A DNA stretch of 64,000 nt from Cladobotryum mycophilum. Lineage: Eukaryota; Ascomycota; Sordariomycetes; Hypocreales; Hypocreaceae. The notes below the pieces were generated by a model that had not been told where the DNA came from, did not search any database, and saw only the letters and a list, made by a program, of their open reading frames with translations. This document shows, in pieces, positions 1 through 9,500 of this stretch; position 1 is the first letter of the stretch; each line of letters opens with the position of its first letter. The stretch is from assembly GCA_036429605.1 (NCBI GenBank), contig CM071589.1, positions 7,068,001 to 7,132,000 on the forward strand, written 5' to 3'. Made by a program: the position numbers and the translations under genes.

Positions 1-1522
1 TACCATGTTTCAAAGCAACGCGTCCTACAGCTCTGTCGACATCTTTGACATTCTCAACTCTGAGCCAGAGCTGGGAGCAGAGCTGATGCAGGCTGTAGAA
101 ACTTACCACCAGGAGGGGCTGATTGGACCGATTCAACGGACAACAATACATGACATTGCGCAGCTAGCTTCTGCATTGGCATCCCTTCCCAGTCTCATTG
201 GTAAGGCCATAGTGAGCTTTTCCACTCCAGAGACGTCCTTGGTTCGGATGGTCCCTTCAGCTCCCGCCGCTCGCTTCGACCCTGAGGCTTGCTATGTCAT
301 TACGGGGGCACTGGGTGGCTTGGGACAGTCCATGGTTCGCTGGATGGGTGATCGCGGCGCAAGACACATGGCACTACTCTCTAGACGCGACATATCCTCC
401 GTCTCTGGAGGAAAGGATCTCGTTGAGTCACTGGCAAGCCGTGGCATTCATATCGAGTCACACATCTGCGACGTCAGCGACAAGGAACAAGTCACACGCG
501 TGATGGAGCAAATTTCGTCGTCTCGCACCATCAAGGGCGTCGTCCACGCCGCCGTGTCGTATCTGGATCTCACCTTTGACAAACTGACGCCTTCGCGATG
601 GAACGAAAGCTTGTCGGCCAAGGTAGACGGCACCAAGAACCTTCACGAAGCAACACTTTCAATGCCTCTCGACTTCTTCGTCATGACCACTTCAGCCCTG
701 TCTGTGTACGCATTCGCCACGCAAGGAGCGTACACGGCTGCCAACAACTTCCAGGACGCATTTGCTCGATACCGCAGACAATTGGGCCTGGCTGCATCTA
801 CAGTGTCTTTCAGCTTGATCCGCGAGGTCACCACTGTGGGCACAGAAGCCATTACTGTGGATCTGTTTGAGCGCAACAAAACGGTGACAATCGGCGAATC
901 GCAATTCCTCGCCCTTCTCGAGCCTGCTTTCCTGAACAACGATACTTCTACCACTACGGACCAAATTACAGGCAGCTCAGAGCAGTGGTCCGGTCAGCAG
1001 GATGATCCGCTGTCAGTCGCCAACCTACACACCTACCTGGACCCAGCGGCCATGATGGCCAGGCATCACGAGGGATCCTCCTCCTCCCTTGTGCCGCGCT
1101 GGTACGGCGATGGACGTGTGTCGCTAATGATGCGCGCCTTTTCGGACGCGCAGAGGCAATCCGCTGATTCACAGTCGTCGCAAGACGAGGGCGGTTCGCA
1201 CAAGACCGTCGCCAGTCTTCGAGCCGAGTTTGACGGTCTCATTCGCCAGGGCACCTCTGAGAGGTCTGCAGCTGTGGCGTTCGCACAGGATGCCATTGTC
1301 AATATCGTGGCCGAGATGCTGTTTGTGGATGTCGAGAGCATCGACGCAGCCAAGTCGGTGGCAGACCTGGGAGTCGACAGTCTGATCGCGGCAGAGCTGC
1401 GCAACTGGTTCAGACAGGCGCTGGGTGCTACTATTAGCATGTTGAATCTACTTGATCCGAGCGTGGGTATCAAGACACGGGCAGAGACCATCACCGATGA
1501 GGCATTGGCAGCAAAGGAGTAA
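1..1522 (+). CDS. Highly reducing polyketide synthase, C-terminal part (KR-ACP), truncated by window start
   Basis: The gene enters from the left edge, so the first methionine in the window (position 5) is internal. The visible ~505 residues hold a ketoreductase domain with the Rossmann motif ITGALGGLG near residue 98 and the KR active-site region (TTSALSVYAF, then AYTAANNFQDAF) near residues 225-250. An acyl carrier protein follows, with the phosphopantetheine serine in LGVDSL near residue 455. The frame ends at a stop at 1520-1522 with no thioesterase, reductase or condensation domain after the ACP, as is usual for fungal highly reducing type I PKSs; product release must then use another enzyme. 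KR reduces the beta-keto group with NADPH and the ACP carries the chain. KS, AT, DH, MT and ER domains would lie upstream and cannot be seen. The methyltransferase, SDR and Zn2Cys6 factor downstream look like cluster partners. Confidence 0.93.
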   Translation, partial: TMFQSNASYSSVDIFDILNSEPELGAELMQAVETYHQEGLIGPIQRTTIHDIAQLASALASLPSLIGKAIVSFSTPETSLVRMVPSAPAARFDPEACYVITGALGGLGQSMVRWMGDRGARHMALLSRRDISSVSGGKDLVESLASRGIHIESHICDVSDKEQVTRVMEQISSSRTIKGVVHAAVSYLDLTFDKLTPSRWNESLSAKVDGTKNLHEATLSMPLDFFVMTTSALSVYAFATQGAYTAANNFQDAFARYRRQLGLAASTVSFSLIREVTTVGTEAITVDLFERNKTVTIGESQFLALLEPAFLNNDTSTTTDQITGSSEQWSGQQDDPLSVANLHTYLDPAAMMARHHEGSSSSLVPRWYGDGRVSLMMRAFSDAQRQSADSQSSQDEGGSHKTVASLRAEFDGLIRQGTSERSAAVAFAQDAIVNIVAEMLFVDVESIDAAKSVADLGVDSLIAAELRNWFRQALGATISMLNLLDPSVGIKTRAETITDEALAAKE

Positions 1523-2225
1523 ATTTGACTATTATGTTTGTTGGACATGGCGTATCATTGGAGGTTGGGGCCGGGGGAGGGGGGGTTCTGTATTTTTGTC
1601 CTTTGGTATAGGGTAGTTGGCTGGCTGGTGGCGCATGGATGGCTACTCAATGCATGTATTCGCATTTCCAAGACCTTTTTCTTATTGTTATTTATGACTG
1701 GAGTCAAATGGAGTATCTTTGCATTTTCTCAAATTAAAACCTAGAGTGCGGTTCACATGGATATGAAATGTGAAATTGCATCACTATTCTTTTTTTATTC
1801 AATATGTTCAACTGACAAGATAGTAGTGACAGCCCGTACAGTCCAACCTCTGAGACTTTCGTAAGCAGCTAGGTACATCCTCTGCCTTGCTGCTTGGACT
1901 ATACCATGTGCCTCCTTGAAACTACGGAGTACATAATACATATAAAAATCAGATAACATCTTATGCGGTTAGTTAAGCGTACTCATTTCCAAAAAGTCTC
2001 ATACGATACATAATTCTTGGTAGACAATAAAAAGTGTATAAGCACTAGAGTGTCTGGCCGCCCTAGACTCCTACCTCTATCCTCTAATGAAGTCGTGTAA
2101 CCTAGAATGTGATACAAAGTAAGACGGGCATATTATTACAAGTAGCCACTCTATTTGTCTAATATGTTCTCTGTATTGGCTAAGGTATGGTGGCTCTTTT
2201 TGCATTTAGGCGGTGGGCAACACTT
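1523..2225. other. Intergenic, PKS 3' side to methyltransferase 3' side
   Basis: About 700 bp between the ends of convergent genes. It becomes AT-rich after about 1680. No coding segment, RNA gene or clear repeat was seen. Confidence 0.6.
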
Positions 2226-2259
2226 TCAGGGGTCGGATAGCACATCATGCGAGCCCCCC

Positions 2260-3168
2260 TCACAAAGGCTTTTGGGCCACACACACAAGTCGGGGAACGC
2301 ATAGCGCGGCTCCGGCTGCACATTCCTCGTATCCCTGCTCGACAAGCCTATAGTACTTTTCGGCCGCTTCGAGCTTGCCGAGTCGAGCCAGCCCGTTGGC
2401 GAATTCCTCCGCCGTAAGCAGATGCTGCTCGGTAAAGGCCCTGGCAATCTCGGGTCCGTCTCCGAAGAAGTCACTCTTGGCCCCCTGGAACCCGACCTCG
2501 GTGGCAAAGTCGGCCAGCCTGACGGTCCAGTCGTGGCGACCAGCGGCCATGGACCACTCAGCCAACCCCTCCAGAGCTGGCGCCTGGACGCTGGGGTCCG
2601 CTTTTTGCACAGCCGTGTGGACCGTATCCAACTCGTCCCACTGGAGGTAGCCTCCAGGCTTCAGCAGCTTGAGGAGGTTCCTCAGGACAGGTCGCGGGTC
2701 CTGGGACTCGACGACGAGGAGAAGCAGGCGCGTGTGCACGTAGTCGTACTTGCCAACGAGGTCTTCCGGGACGTCGTCGAAGACATTCCACCGCGACATC
2801 TTGACGCTGGGGGGCAAAAAGTTGGCGTGCGGGGCTTGCCGCAGATCATAGTCAAGGCCATCGAGCCGGGCATCCGGTAGCTGGCGCGAGACGTCAACCA
2901 GCCATATGCCACTACCCGCTGCCACATCTACAATGGAAGCTTGCACTGGGAGCGTTGGCAGGATGGAGGGATGAATATTGAACTTTAAGGCATCCTTCCA
3001 CAGGTAAAACTGGAGGTTGAGGCGGCAGGCGGCAGCATGACCTCGATCTCGGTTCAGGATATAGCCCTTGCCATTCGTCAGGCCCCAGTCGGTGCTCGTA
3101 TTCTCCTTGTCGCCCATTATGTCAATCTCGCAATGTTCAATTGTAGGGCAAATTGTCAGAGTATTCAC
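2260..3168 (-). CDS. SAM-dependent methyltransferase (secondary-metabolite type)
   Basis: A single uninterrupted frame of 302 aa. Motif I for S-adenosylmethionine binding is VDVAAGSGIW at residues 80-89. It is followed by an acidic post-I segment (LDGLDYDL), a central YDYVHTRLLLL stretch and a LLKPGGYLQWDE motif typical of class I methyltransferases of the fungal LaeA/UMTA-like group. Family knowledge suggests a cytosolic small-molecule O-, N- or C-methyltransferase; the substrate cannot be read from the sequence. The annotated start is the first Met, but the Met at residue 18 (MGDKEN) gives a start closer to the usual family N-terminus. It converges on the PKS about 740 bp away and its promoter side faces the AT-rich block, which fits a role as a tailoring enzyme for the polyketide. 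It is not obviously a global regulator, though LaeA-like paralogs cannot be excluded without a tree. Confidence 0.85.
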   Translation of the reverse strand: MNTLTICPTIEHCEIDIMGDKENTSTDWGLTNGKGYILNRDRGHAAACRLNLQFYLWKDALKFNIHPSILPTLPVQASIVDVAAGSGIWLVDVSRQLPDARLDGLDYDLRQAPHANFLPPSVKMSRWNVFDDVPEDLVGKYDYVHTRLLLLVVESQDPRPVLRNLLKLLKPGGYLQWDELDTVHTAVQKADPSVQAPALEGLAEWSMAAGRHDWTVRLADFATEVGFQGAKSDFFGDGPEIARAFTEQHLLTAEEFANGLARLGKLEAAEKYYRLVEQGYEECAAGAALCVPRLVCVAQKPL

Positions 3169-3695
3169 TTGGCACGGCGAAAGAAAAAAATAATGTTTCT
3201 TTTCAACTATGGGCGTGATGCGATATCATGCCTTCCGCTTTGCGTTATGAGCCATGGATCGGATCATCGTGATCCATAGTCTCGATGCTAGCGTCGGCCG
3301 ACCCACTAAGCACGGGAGCCATCTGCGGCGGGGGGAGTAAGAACCGTAAGATGACGTGTTGCATGAACGATGCGACTGTGATGTGGTGATGTGGGGGCCA
3401 AGATAATCTCACAACGAGGTTGTACCCTATCCAGTATAGGAACGATCCTCACGTCGGGCGTCGGGCGTCGGCCCGAGTTTTGTTGATCAGAATCCTTCTC
3501 AACGGCCGGAGAAGCGCTACCAATAACTCCATAAACTCCGAGAATAGCCAAGGCATGAAAGTGATTGATAATTAATTGTGCTGGACTAACAGGTCCAACA
3601 ACCAACAGGTCGTTCGCAGGCACGGGCGTAGGCAGAGGCAAAGGGCTCGACATGCAAAGGCGTAGTAAGCACCTTGGCCCCCTAGTCTGAATCAC
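3169..3695. other. Methyltransferase promoter region
   Basis: About 530 bp of normal-composition intergenic DNA upstream of the methyltransferase, ending abruptly at the AT-rich block. It includes a short direct duplication (gtcgggc) near 3452. No gene was recognised. Confidence 0.4.
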
Positions 3696-3699
3696 TGAA

Positions 3700-4625
3700 T
3701 AGACCCTTGTAGTGATTATGTAATATTGCTATAAGTATGTATGTTATAGGAGTAAATCATTTCTTAGGTATATAATGGACAGAAATAGAAATAACTAGAA
3801 TAGTAGAATTATTTAATAATAGAATATTAAAATAATAATTAAGTTAATACATTAATAAAATAACATTGATTAGCATAAAGAATAAGTATTAATTATATTT
3901 TTAATAAAATTTATGATTAGAATATTATTATTATGAATGTATCATGAAGATATTTATAATAATTAACATATATTTACTTACTTTTATCGTATATTAGTTA
4001 ACGGCTAAGGCATTTGTCTTATGGCTTGGTATTATGGGTTTTAAGTGTAGTATAGATTACTGTTCAAATAAAAAAACTTTTTGCTGAAAGCAAAAATTAA
4101 AAATTACTAAACTGTAGGGTAAAAAACCGAATTTTTTAGCTCATTTTACGATATTATTATAATATATTTTACATTTAATATAATAGTATTAAGTATAAAT
4201 ATAATGTTATAATACCTTACCCTAAAGTTTAAACATAAATAACTATTAGTATAAAACATATTATAGGCTAAGATTGCTTTATATAATGCTATAAATTAAT
4301 TTATAAGTAATGTAAATAAATAAGATGTGTATATAAAGATATGTTAATACAGATAGTTCAACAGTAATTCAACTAGAATAAAGACATTTTATTAACTATA
4401 TTTATTATATTTACTACACTTAATAAAATAATTTTCTAATATATAAAAGCTTTATTTAATAATATAATAAACAACTGGGTACTATTGATAAATATTAAAA
4501 TTAATTAGCTAGGATAAAATAAATACTTATAATATAGTTTTTATTTTACTAAAACAACAATACTTGCTTAAGTCTACTATTCTTACAGTAACTTAGAATA
4601 CTTTTAAACGAGATTTGTAAGCTCT
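3700..4625. repeat. AT-rich block, probable RIP-mutated or decayed repeat
   Basis: Roughly 0.9 kb made almost wholly of A and T with many TA dinucleotides, with sharp borders to normal-GC DNA on both sides and no open frame. In Pezizomycotina such islands usually come from repeat-induced point mutation of transposon copies (C to T). The parent element cannot be recognised. It splits the metabolite cluster between the methyltransferase and the SDR. Confidence 0.55.
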
Positions 4626-4852
4626 TCCAACTAGAACCTACTATGAGGCTTGAACTGAGCCAACGGTTTATACACCCTGAGGTATATAACTACCTAGCGC
4701 AGGCACGAGCTTCAGGCACAGGTAGATTAAAACACCCATCTAGAACTAAGCTCTCCCAAGTTCCCCGAACCACCTTTCCAGATCCAATCTTTTGCAGCTG
4801 CAGTACCCTTTTTTCCCCTCCCGTTCACTTTCCCCCCAAATCTCCACTCATA

Positions 4853-5838
4853 ATGGCTACTTTCCTCATCACCGGTGCTGGACGAGGCTTCGGTTTGGCC
4901 CTCGTTCAGGAGCTGAACGCCTTGCCCAGCTCCCAAGTCAGCAAAGTCATTGCCTCTGTTCGCACGGAGTCGGCTGCGCTCAAGGAGGTTGCGAGCGCAT
5001 CCGCGGGCAAGGTCGTAGTCGTCACGTTCGACGTTACTGATGAGGCGTCTATTATCAAGGCGGTGCCCGAGGTCGAGGCCAAGTTGGAGGGCAAGGGGCT
5101 AGACGTCCTGATCAACAATGCTGGCATCTGCCAATATGCTTCCGATGGCATCAAGTCCATGTAAGCCACTGCCGTTTGCAATGGATTGCATACGTGTGGA
5201 GACGATTCGTAATGTCGCTAACCCTGTCCTACCTAGGGATCTCCAGGAGAGTCTGAGCATCAACGTCCTTGGTGTCCACTGGGTCACACGCAACTTCCTG
5301 CCTCTCCTGCAAAAGGGCGAGCTGAAGAAAGTGGCCAACATGTAAGACAATGACTTCATTCATCCGCCCCGAAATCCTCCTTGTGCCGATTTTCGCTGAC
5401 CATCACTCGCCTCCCAGTTCCACCACTCTCGGTTCCATCTCCCTAGCCGCCAAGAACAGCTACTTGCCCGCCCCGGCCTACAAGATCTCCAAGGCCTGCC
5501 TCAATGCCCTTACTGTCGAGTACGCAGTCACCTACGAAAATGAAGGTTTCTCCTTCATCGCTCTCTGCCCTGGCGTGAGTTTCCAACCCCCCACCCCCTT
5601 CTGCCCTCTGATCACCCATCATTGTCGGCGCGCTAACAACTTGACATAGTGGATGAAGACAGACCTGGGCGGTGGCGACATGGCCGACCTGACCGCAGAG
5701 GAAGGCGCCAAGGCCTCGTTGGATATTATTTTCAAGCCGGGGCAAGTTTACAACGGACTGATGCCAAAGGTTCTGGTCAAGGGCTGGGAGAACGCCCCAG
5801 GAAACAACCAGTACGACGGCACCATTGCACCTTGGTGA
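4853..5838 (+). CDS. Short-chain dehydrogenase/reductase (C-factor-like SDR), 4 exons
   Basis: Exons 4853-5160, 5237-5341, 5418-5574 and 5650-5838 splice in frame to 252 aa. Introns start GTAAGC, GTAAGA and GTGAGT and end CTAG, CCAG and ATAG. The cofactor motif TGAGRGFG lies at residues 7-14, the structural NNAG near residue 88 (LINNAGIC) and the catalytic pair in YKISK (Tyr-x-x-x-Lys), followed by a CPGWMKTDLGG segment around the cofactor. Length and motifs fit the classical SDR family, C-factor/sniffer-like subgroup, which reduces or oxidises alcohol or ketone groups with NAD(P). The start at 4853 was chosen because the Rossmann fold begins four residues later; an in-frame Met at 4643 would add 70 residues of no SDR character. 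Its position between the methyltransferase and a Zn2Cys6 factor suggests a tailoring enzyme of the polyketide cluster. Confidence 0.88.
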
Positions 5839-6401
5839 GCTGTATAGAGTCAAGAAAACTAGGCATGCGCCCCAGCAGTAGAACAGTTGTCCAAACAATA
5901 GAATTATAATCCATCTTGCACCTACTTTTCCTTGTTCATTCATACCCATGTCATTGATCATCAAGTGGGGGACAGAAAACGCGATAATGATCTACCATAG
6001 AAATTTGCTGTGTAAGCTGGCTACAGCAGGCTTGTAATTATCGGGCTTTTTGACCACCGCATGACCATGTATGTTACTTACTGCCGAAGCCATTGGTGTA
6101 GAAGGAGAGTGAGTGAGAGCAGGGGAGAAAGCCTACCTATACAGTAGCACGCACAAGGATGGCAGATGGCTAACAACTTTGAGGCGGGAACATAAGACTG
6201 TATTCATCTATAACCTTCCCCCTTTCTTCTTCCAGAACCATTCTAACACACTATTTATAGACCTTAATATCCCCGTGATCTATCCCGTGACCTGTTTCCT
6301 CTGCAGGCTTCTGACATTTACGTGCCCCTGCTTTCCTGGGGGGTTACCCAGAGTTTCAAGTGTGGAGTATCAAGGGGGGGGGGGGGTATGCCCGTCTAGA
6401 C
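5839..6401. other. Intergenic with G12-13 tract
   Basis: Space between the 3' ends of the SDR and the convergent Zn2Cys6 gene. It contains a long poly-G run at about 6374-6386. No gene seen. Confidence 0.5.
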
Positions 6402-8774
6402 CTAGTACTCATTAGATGCGTCAAACGCAGACCAGTTCGACTCATCTCCTGCCGTTAGCGTCTCACTCATGGACATCAAATCACTTAAAGATGGCAGATC
6501 CGCCGGCTCACTAGCCAGCCAGTCGGATATATCGTCCATAGTATTGGCAGTCTCCAAGTGAGTGCTGAGTGGGGTCATCCCCCTCCCCGCATCCCTGATA
6601 TGTTGCTGGTTCTGCATAAGGGTCCCTGCGTCCGGCCCGACCCCCGAATCTGCCTCGGACGCCTTTGCCAGCAGCTGCGATAGAGTGTTTGCTCCGATGT
6701 CTGCCATGCCACTTACCTCTGCAAGCTTTTGGAGCCGCCTCAGCGCCGTGTGGACGGCATTTAGGCAACCCGCTCGCGTGACGTTGCGCATCCCGGCCTG
6801 CAGTGGGTCAATTCCCGGTGCTCCCGCGTTGCATATGGGCACATCATCGCGGGGGCCTTGTCCTGGGAACAGGGGATTGGTGCATAGATAGACGAGTAGC
6901 ACCGCGGCCTCAAATGTAGAGAAACCAATGACGGGCAAGCGAGTGTGGCAGTCACCGAGCAGAGTGTGCAGCTGGGCAACGCTATCCATGGTGTTCAGGG
7001 CCGCCACGGCCAGGGCTCTCGTCTGAGAGCCTAGGAGTGCGCTCTTGTAGGCCGGCAGCGAGGATGCTTGGCGCGAGAGCAGCGGGCGAAAGTTCCAGCA
7101 TAGGGAGTCGTAAATGGCAATGTGTAGGAGCTTTCGCTGCATCGGTAGCTTTGGGAATTGCTTGTCCCAACGCTGGTCCGGGTCCACGAGGGCGAATGTG
7201 GCTGGCAGCTGGGAGAGATACTCACGACAGAACCTGTCATACCCCTCTTCGGCCGCGATGATATCATAGTCGGTGCCGGGCGTCGGCGCAGCGCGTCGCC
7301 AAAAGTCGGCCAAACGAGCTTGGAGGATCCTTTCGGTGAAAGGATCGTGCATGTCAGACCGGATAACACCTTCTCCTGCCCCCCTTGATGTGAAAAATGC
7401 AACTGTGGCCATTGTCCCGCACCGAGATGTCCCTGGAGAAAAGGGATGCGATCCAGTTGGCGAGAAAGCAGACTGTCCCATACATACAGATTGCAGAACG
7501 TCCTGCGCTCCATCTCCTGGTCGGATCTCCTCATACCCTGCCGTGATACTGTGGTGTCGTGGTGCATGCCCATGATTTGTGCCAGTCGTACGGCGCGACC
7601 CAGCACCTCGCAGAATTCCACAATTTTGCCCTCCATCTGGCAGTGCAGTCCGAAGAATGCCAGGTGCTGGACTCTAATCAGGGAACCTCGACCATCTACT
7701 GCCGTGCTGATGGCCTCGAGGTTGTTGGCCAGTTCGTCACATGTGCTGCGTATTTCCGCGAGCGAGACTCCGCGGATCTTGTCGAGAGTGTAACCTGGCG
7801 AGGGGAGAAACTGCAGGGCGTACGAGCATATTCGCAGTATCAGAATGACGAATTCCAAGTCAGCTACGAGTGTCAATCGCTCCAAGGTCCACCACTCATG
7901 ATAGCGTTCCAGCAGCCAAGGGATGTGTACCAATTGGTCCAACCTATTGTCGCCGTCATTAGTAGCCACCTCAGCCAGATCTGAACAAAGAACATTTATC
8001 GGAGAGACGGCACGAACCAATGCACTTCAGTCACAAAATACTGTACAAGGAAGTCTAGTATCTGCCGGTCCGGCTTATGCTCAAGGTGGCGATGGACGTC
8101 GTCGGCGGCGTCTGGTGTAAGTGCTGGAGAGGCACCATGTGAATATGAATCGCCGTGGCAGGGCAATCCTAACTGCAAAAAAACAAGATCACAGCATCTG
8201 TCAGTAAGCTGCCTCTACAAGCATCTTTCTGGGACCCGAAGCTGGCCAACCTTTTTGATGAGGGCCAACGTATTGCTGTTGCTATTCTCGCAGTACCCAA
8301 ACGACTCCGCGAGCGAGCGGCCAGACCACGGGGCTCCGGTGAGGGACGTTGGCGTAGGGTATGTAGGCGTATTCGCCTCGTTGCGCAGATTCAGCGACGA
8401 TTGATTGCTGACCGTGCTCCTGGCCTTTTCGCTTGACGTGTCTGTCCTTCTACCTGTAGGCTCGGAGCCAGACGAGCCAATATAGACGCATTCGTCGAAG
8501 CACAGTCTCCGCGAGCAATGATTACAAGGAGATTCGCGATTGCACTGAACATCCAAGCTGCTTAGCATAATACCCCTTTGAAGGATTTCTGTCCGCCTGC
8601 ATATCCTCTCCTCATCTCACATGCAATATCTTTTTTCTTCTTCTCTCTTTTCTGCCTTTGCATCGGATGTGGTGAGCATTGCATATCAGCCGTCCGTGTA
8701 CGTACCTTTTGCTTTCGTGTGTAACACGGCAGACACGAGGAGATGACACGTTTGCGGGGGTAACTCATGTTCAA
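6402..8774 (-). CDS. Zn(II)2Cys6 fungal transcription factor with Fungal_trans domain (frame broken at a G run)
   Basis: Exons 8774-8706, 8544-8251, 8172-8018 and 7943-6402 were assembled from splice sites. Joining the first two creates the binuclear zinc cluster SCLPCYTRKQKC + NRESPCNHC + SRRLCFDEC, which neither exon holds alone. Then come a linker, a segment YFVTEVHW+LDQLVHIPW and the fungal-specific regulatory domain (MERRTFCNLYVWDS, SRQLDRIPFL, then DPFTERILQARLADFW), and an acidic Ser/Asp-rich tail. In exon 4 the frame changes near 7379-7384: one extra G in a run of six restores a 686-aa protein; a 47-nt intron (GTGCGG...GGCAG) would also restore it. It is probably a nuclear regulator, and its place beside the SDR and PKS suggests a pathway-specific activator. 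The donors of introns 2 and 3 (GTTGGC, GTTCGT) are weak, so exact ends need RNA support. Confidence 0.85.
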
Positions 8775-9149
8775 GACCTGTATCGGTCAAAGATGAAGAT
8801 GAAGCTTTCAGAATACAATGGGAAGCATATTGGAGTCTGTGAGGTCATTTAATGAATGTTTATAACACGGATAGCCGTCCCGGTATGCAACACCGAGGTT
8901 GCAATATGCACAATCCTTCCATGTTGACTGACTGTCGGTTGCTTCCTGTTTTGCTAAAAAAATGGCTTATCTTTCTCTTAGGGGTTTACAGGTAAGATTT
9001 ATGTGCCTACCTCCCCTGCTGCAGGTGCCCAGGATCCTCCAAGGTAGCCCGCAACCCATACGAACCTGCGGTAAGTCATAGGTACCCATTTGGACGCCTT
9101 TGATTGTGTTTATGCATTTTGGACCTAACGCTGCATATTTATTAAACCT

Positions 9150-9500
9150 CAATGCTTTGTCTTTTTTACCTTTTTAAACCTGTAGTTTATTTAGTTAAAT
9201 AATACCCTAGAGTGGGCTATAATAAACAGCAATAACATTTAATAAAGAAGAATTTCTATATTTTCTTTACTTACTGGTTTTAAATAAAACTAATTATACA
9301 ATGTATGAGACTTGGTATATATATATATATTTTTAAAAAGAAATCATAAAATAATCTATTAATTTATAAATATAGGATTAAAATATCAATAAATTATTAA
9401 AAAAGAATAAAAAAAGTTTTAGTTTTCTATAATTTTAATTATTTTAAAAAAATACATTTGTACTATTAAAGCTAATATATTAAATGTATCTTAGCGATAA
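9150..9500. repeat. Small AT-rich patch
   Basis: About 350 bp nearly free of G and C, similar in character to the block at 3700-4625, including a TA run at about 9317-9331. Probably decayed repeat DNA; no parent element recognised. Confidence 0.4.

Noticed and set aside
4643..4852. N-terminal extension of the SDR from the Met at 4643
   Set aside because: The extra 70 residues precede the Rossmann motif without any known domain; the Met at 4853 sits right before TFLITGAGRG as in the family.
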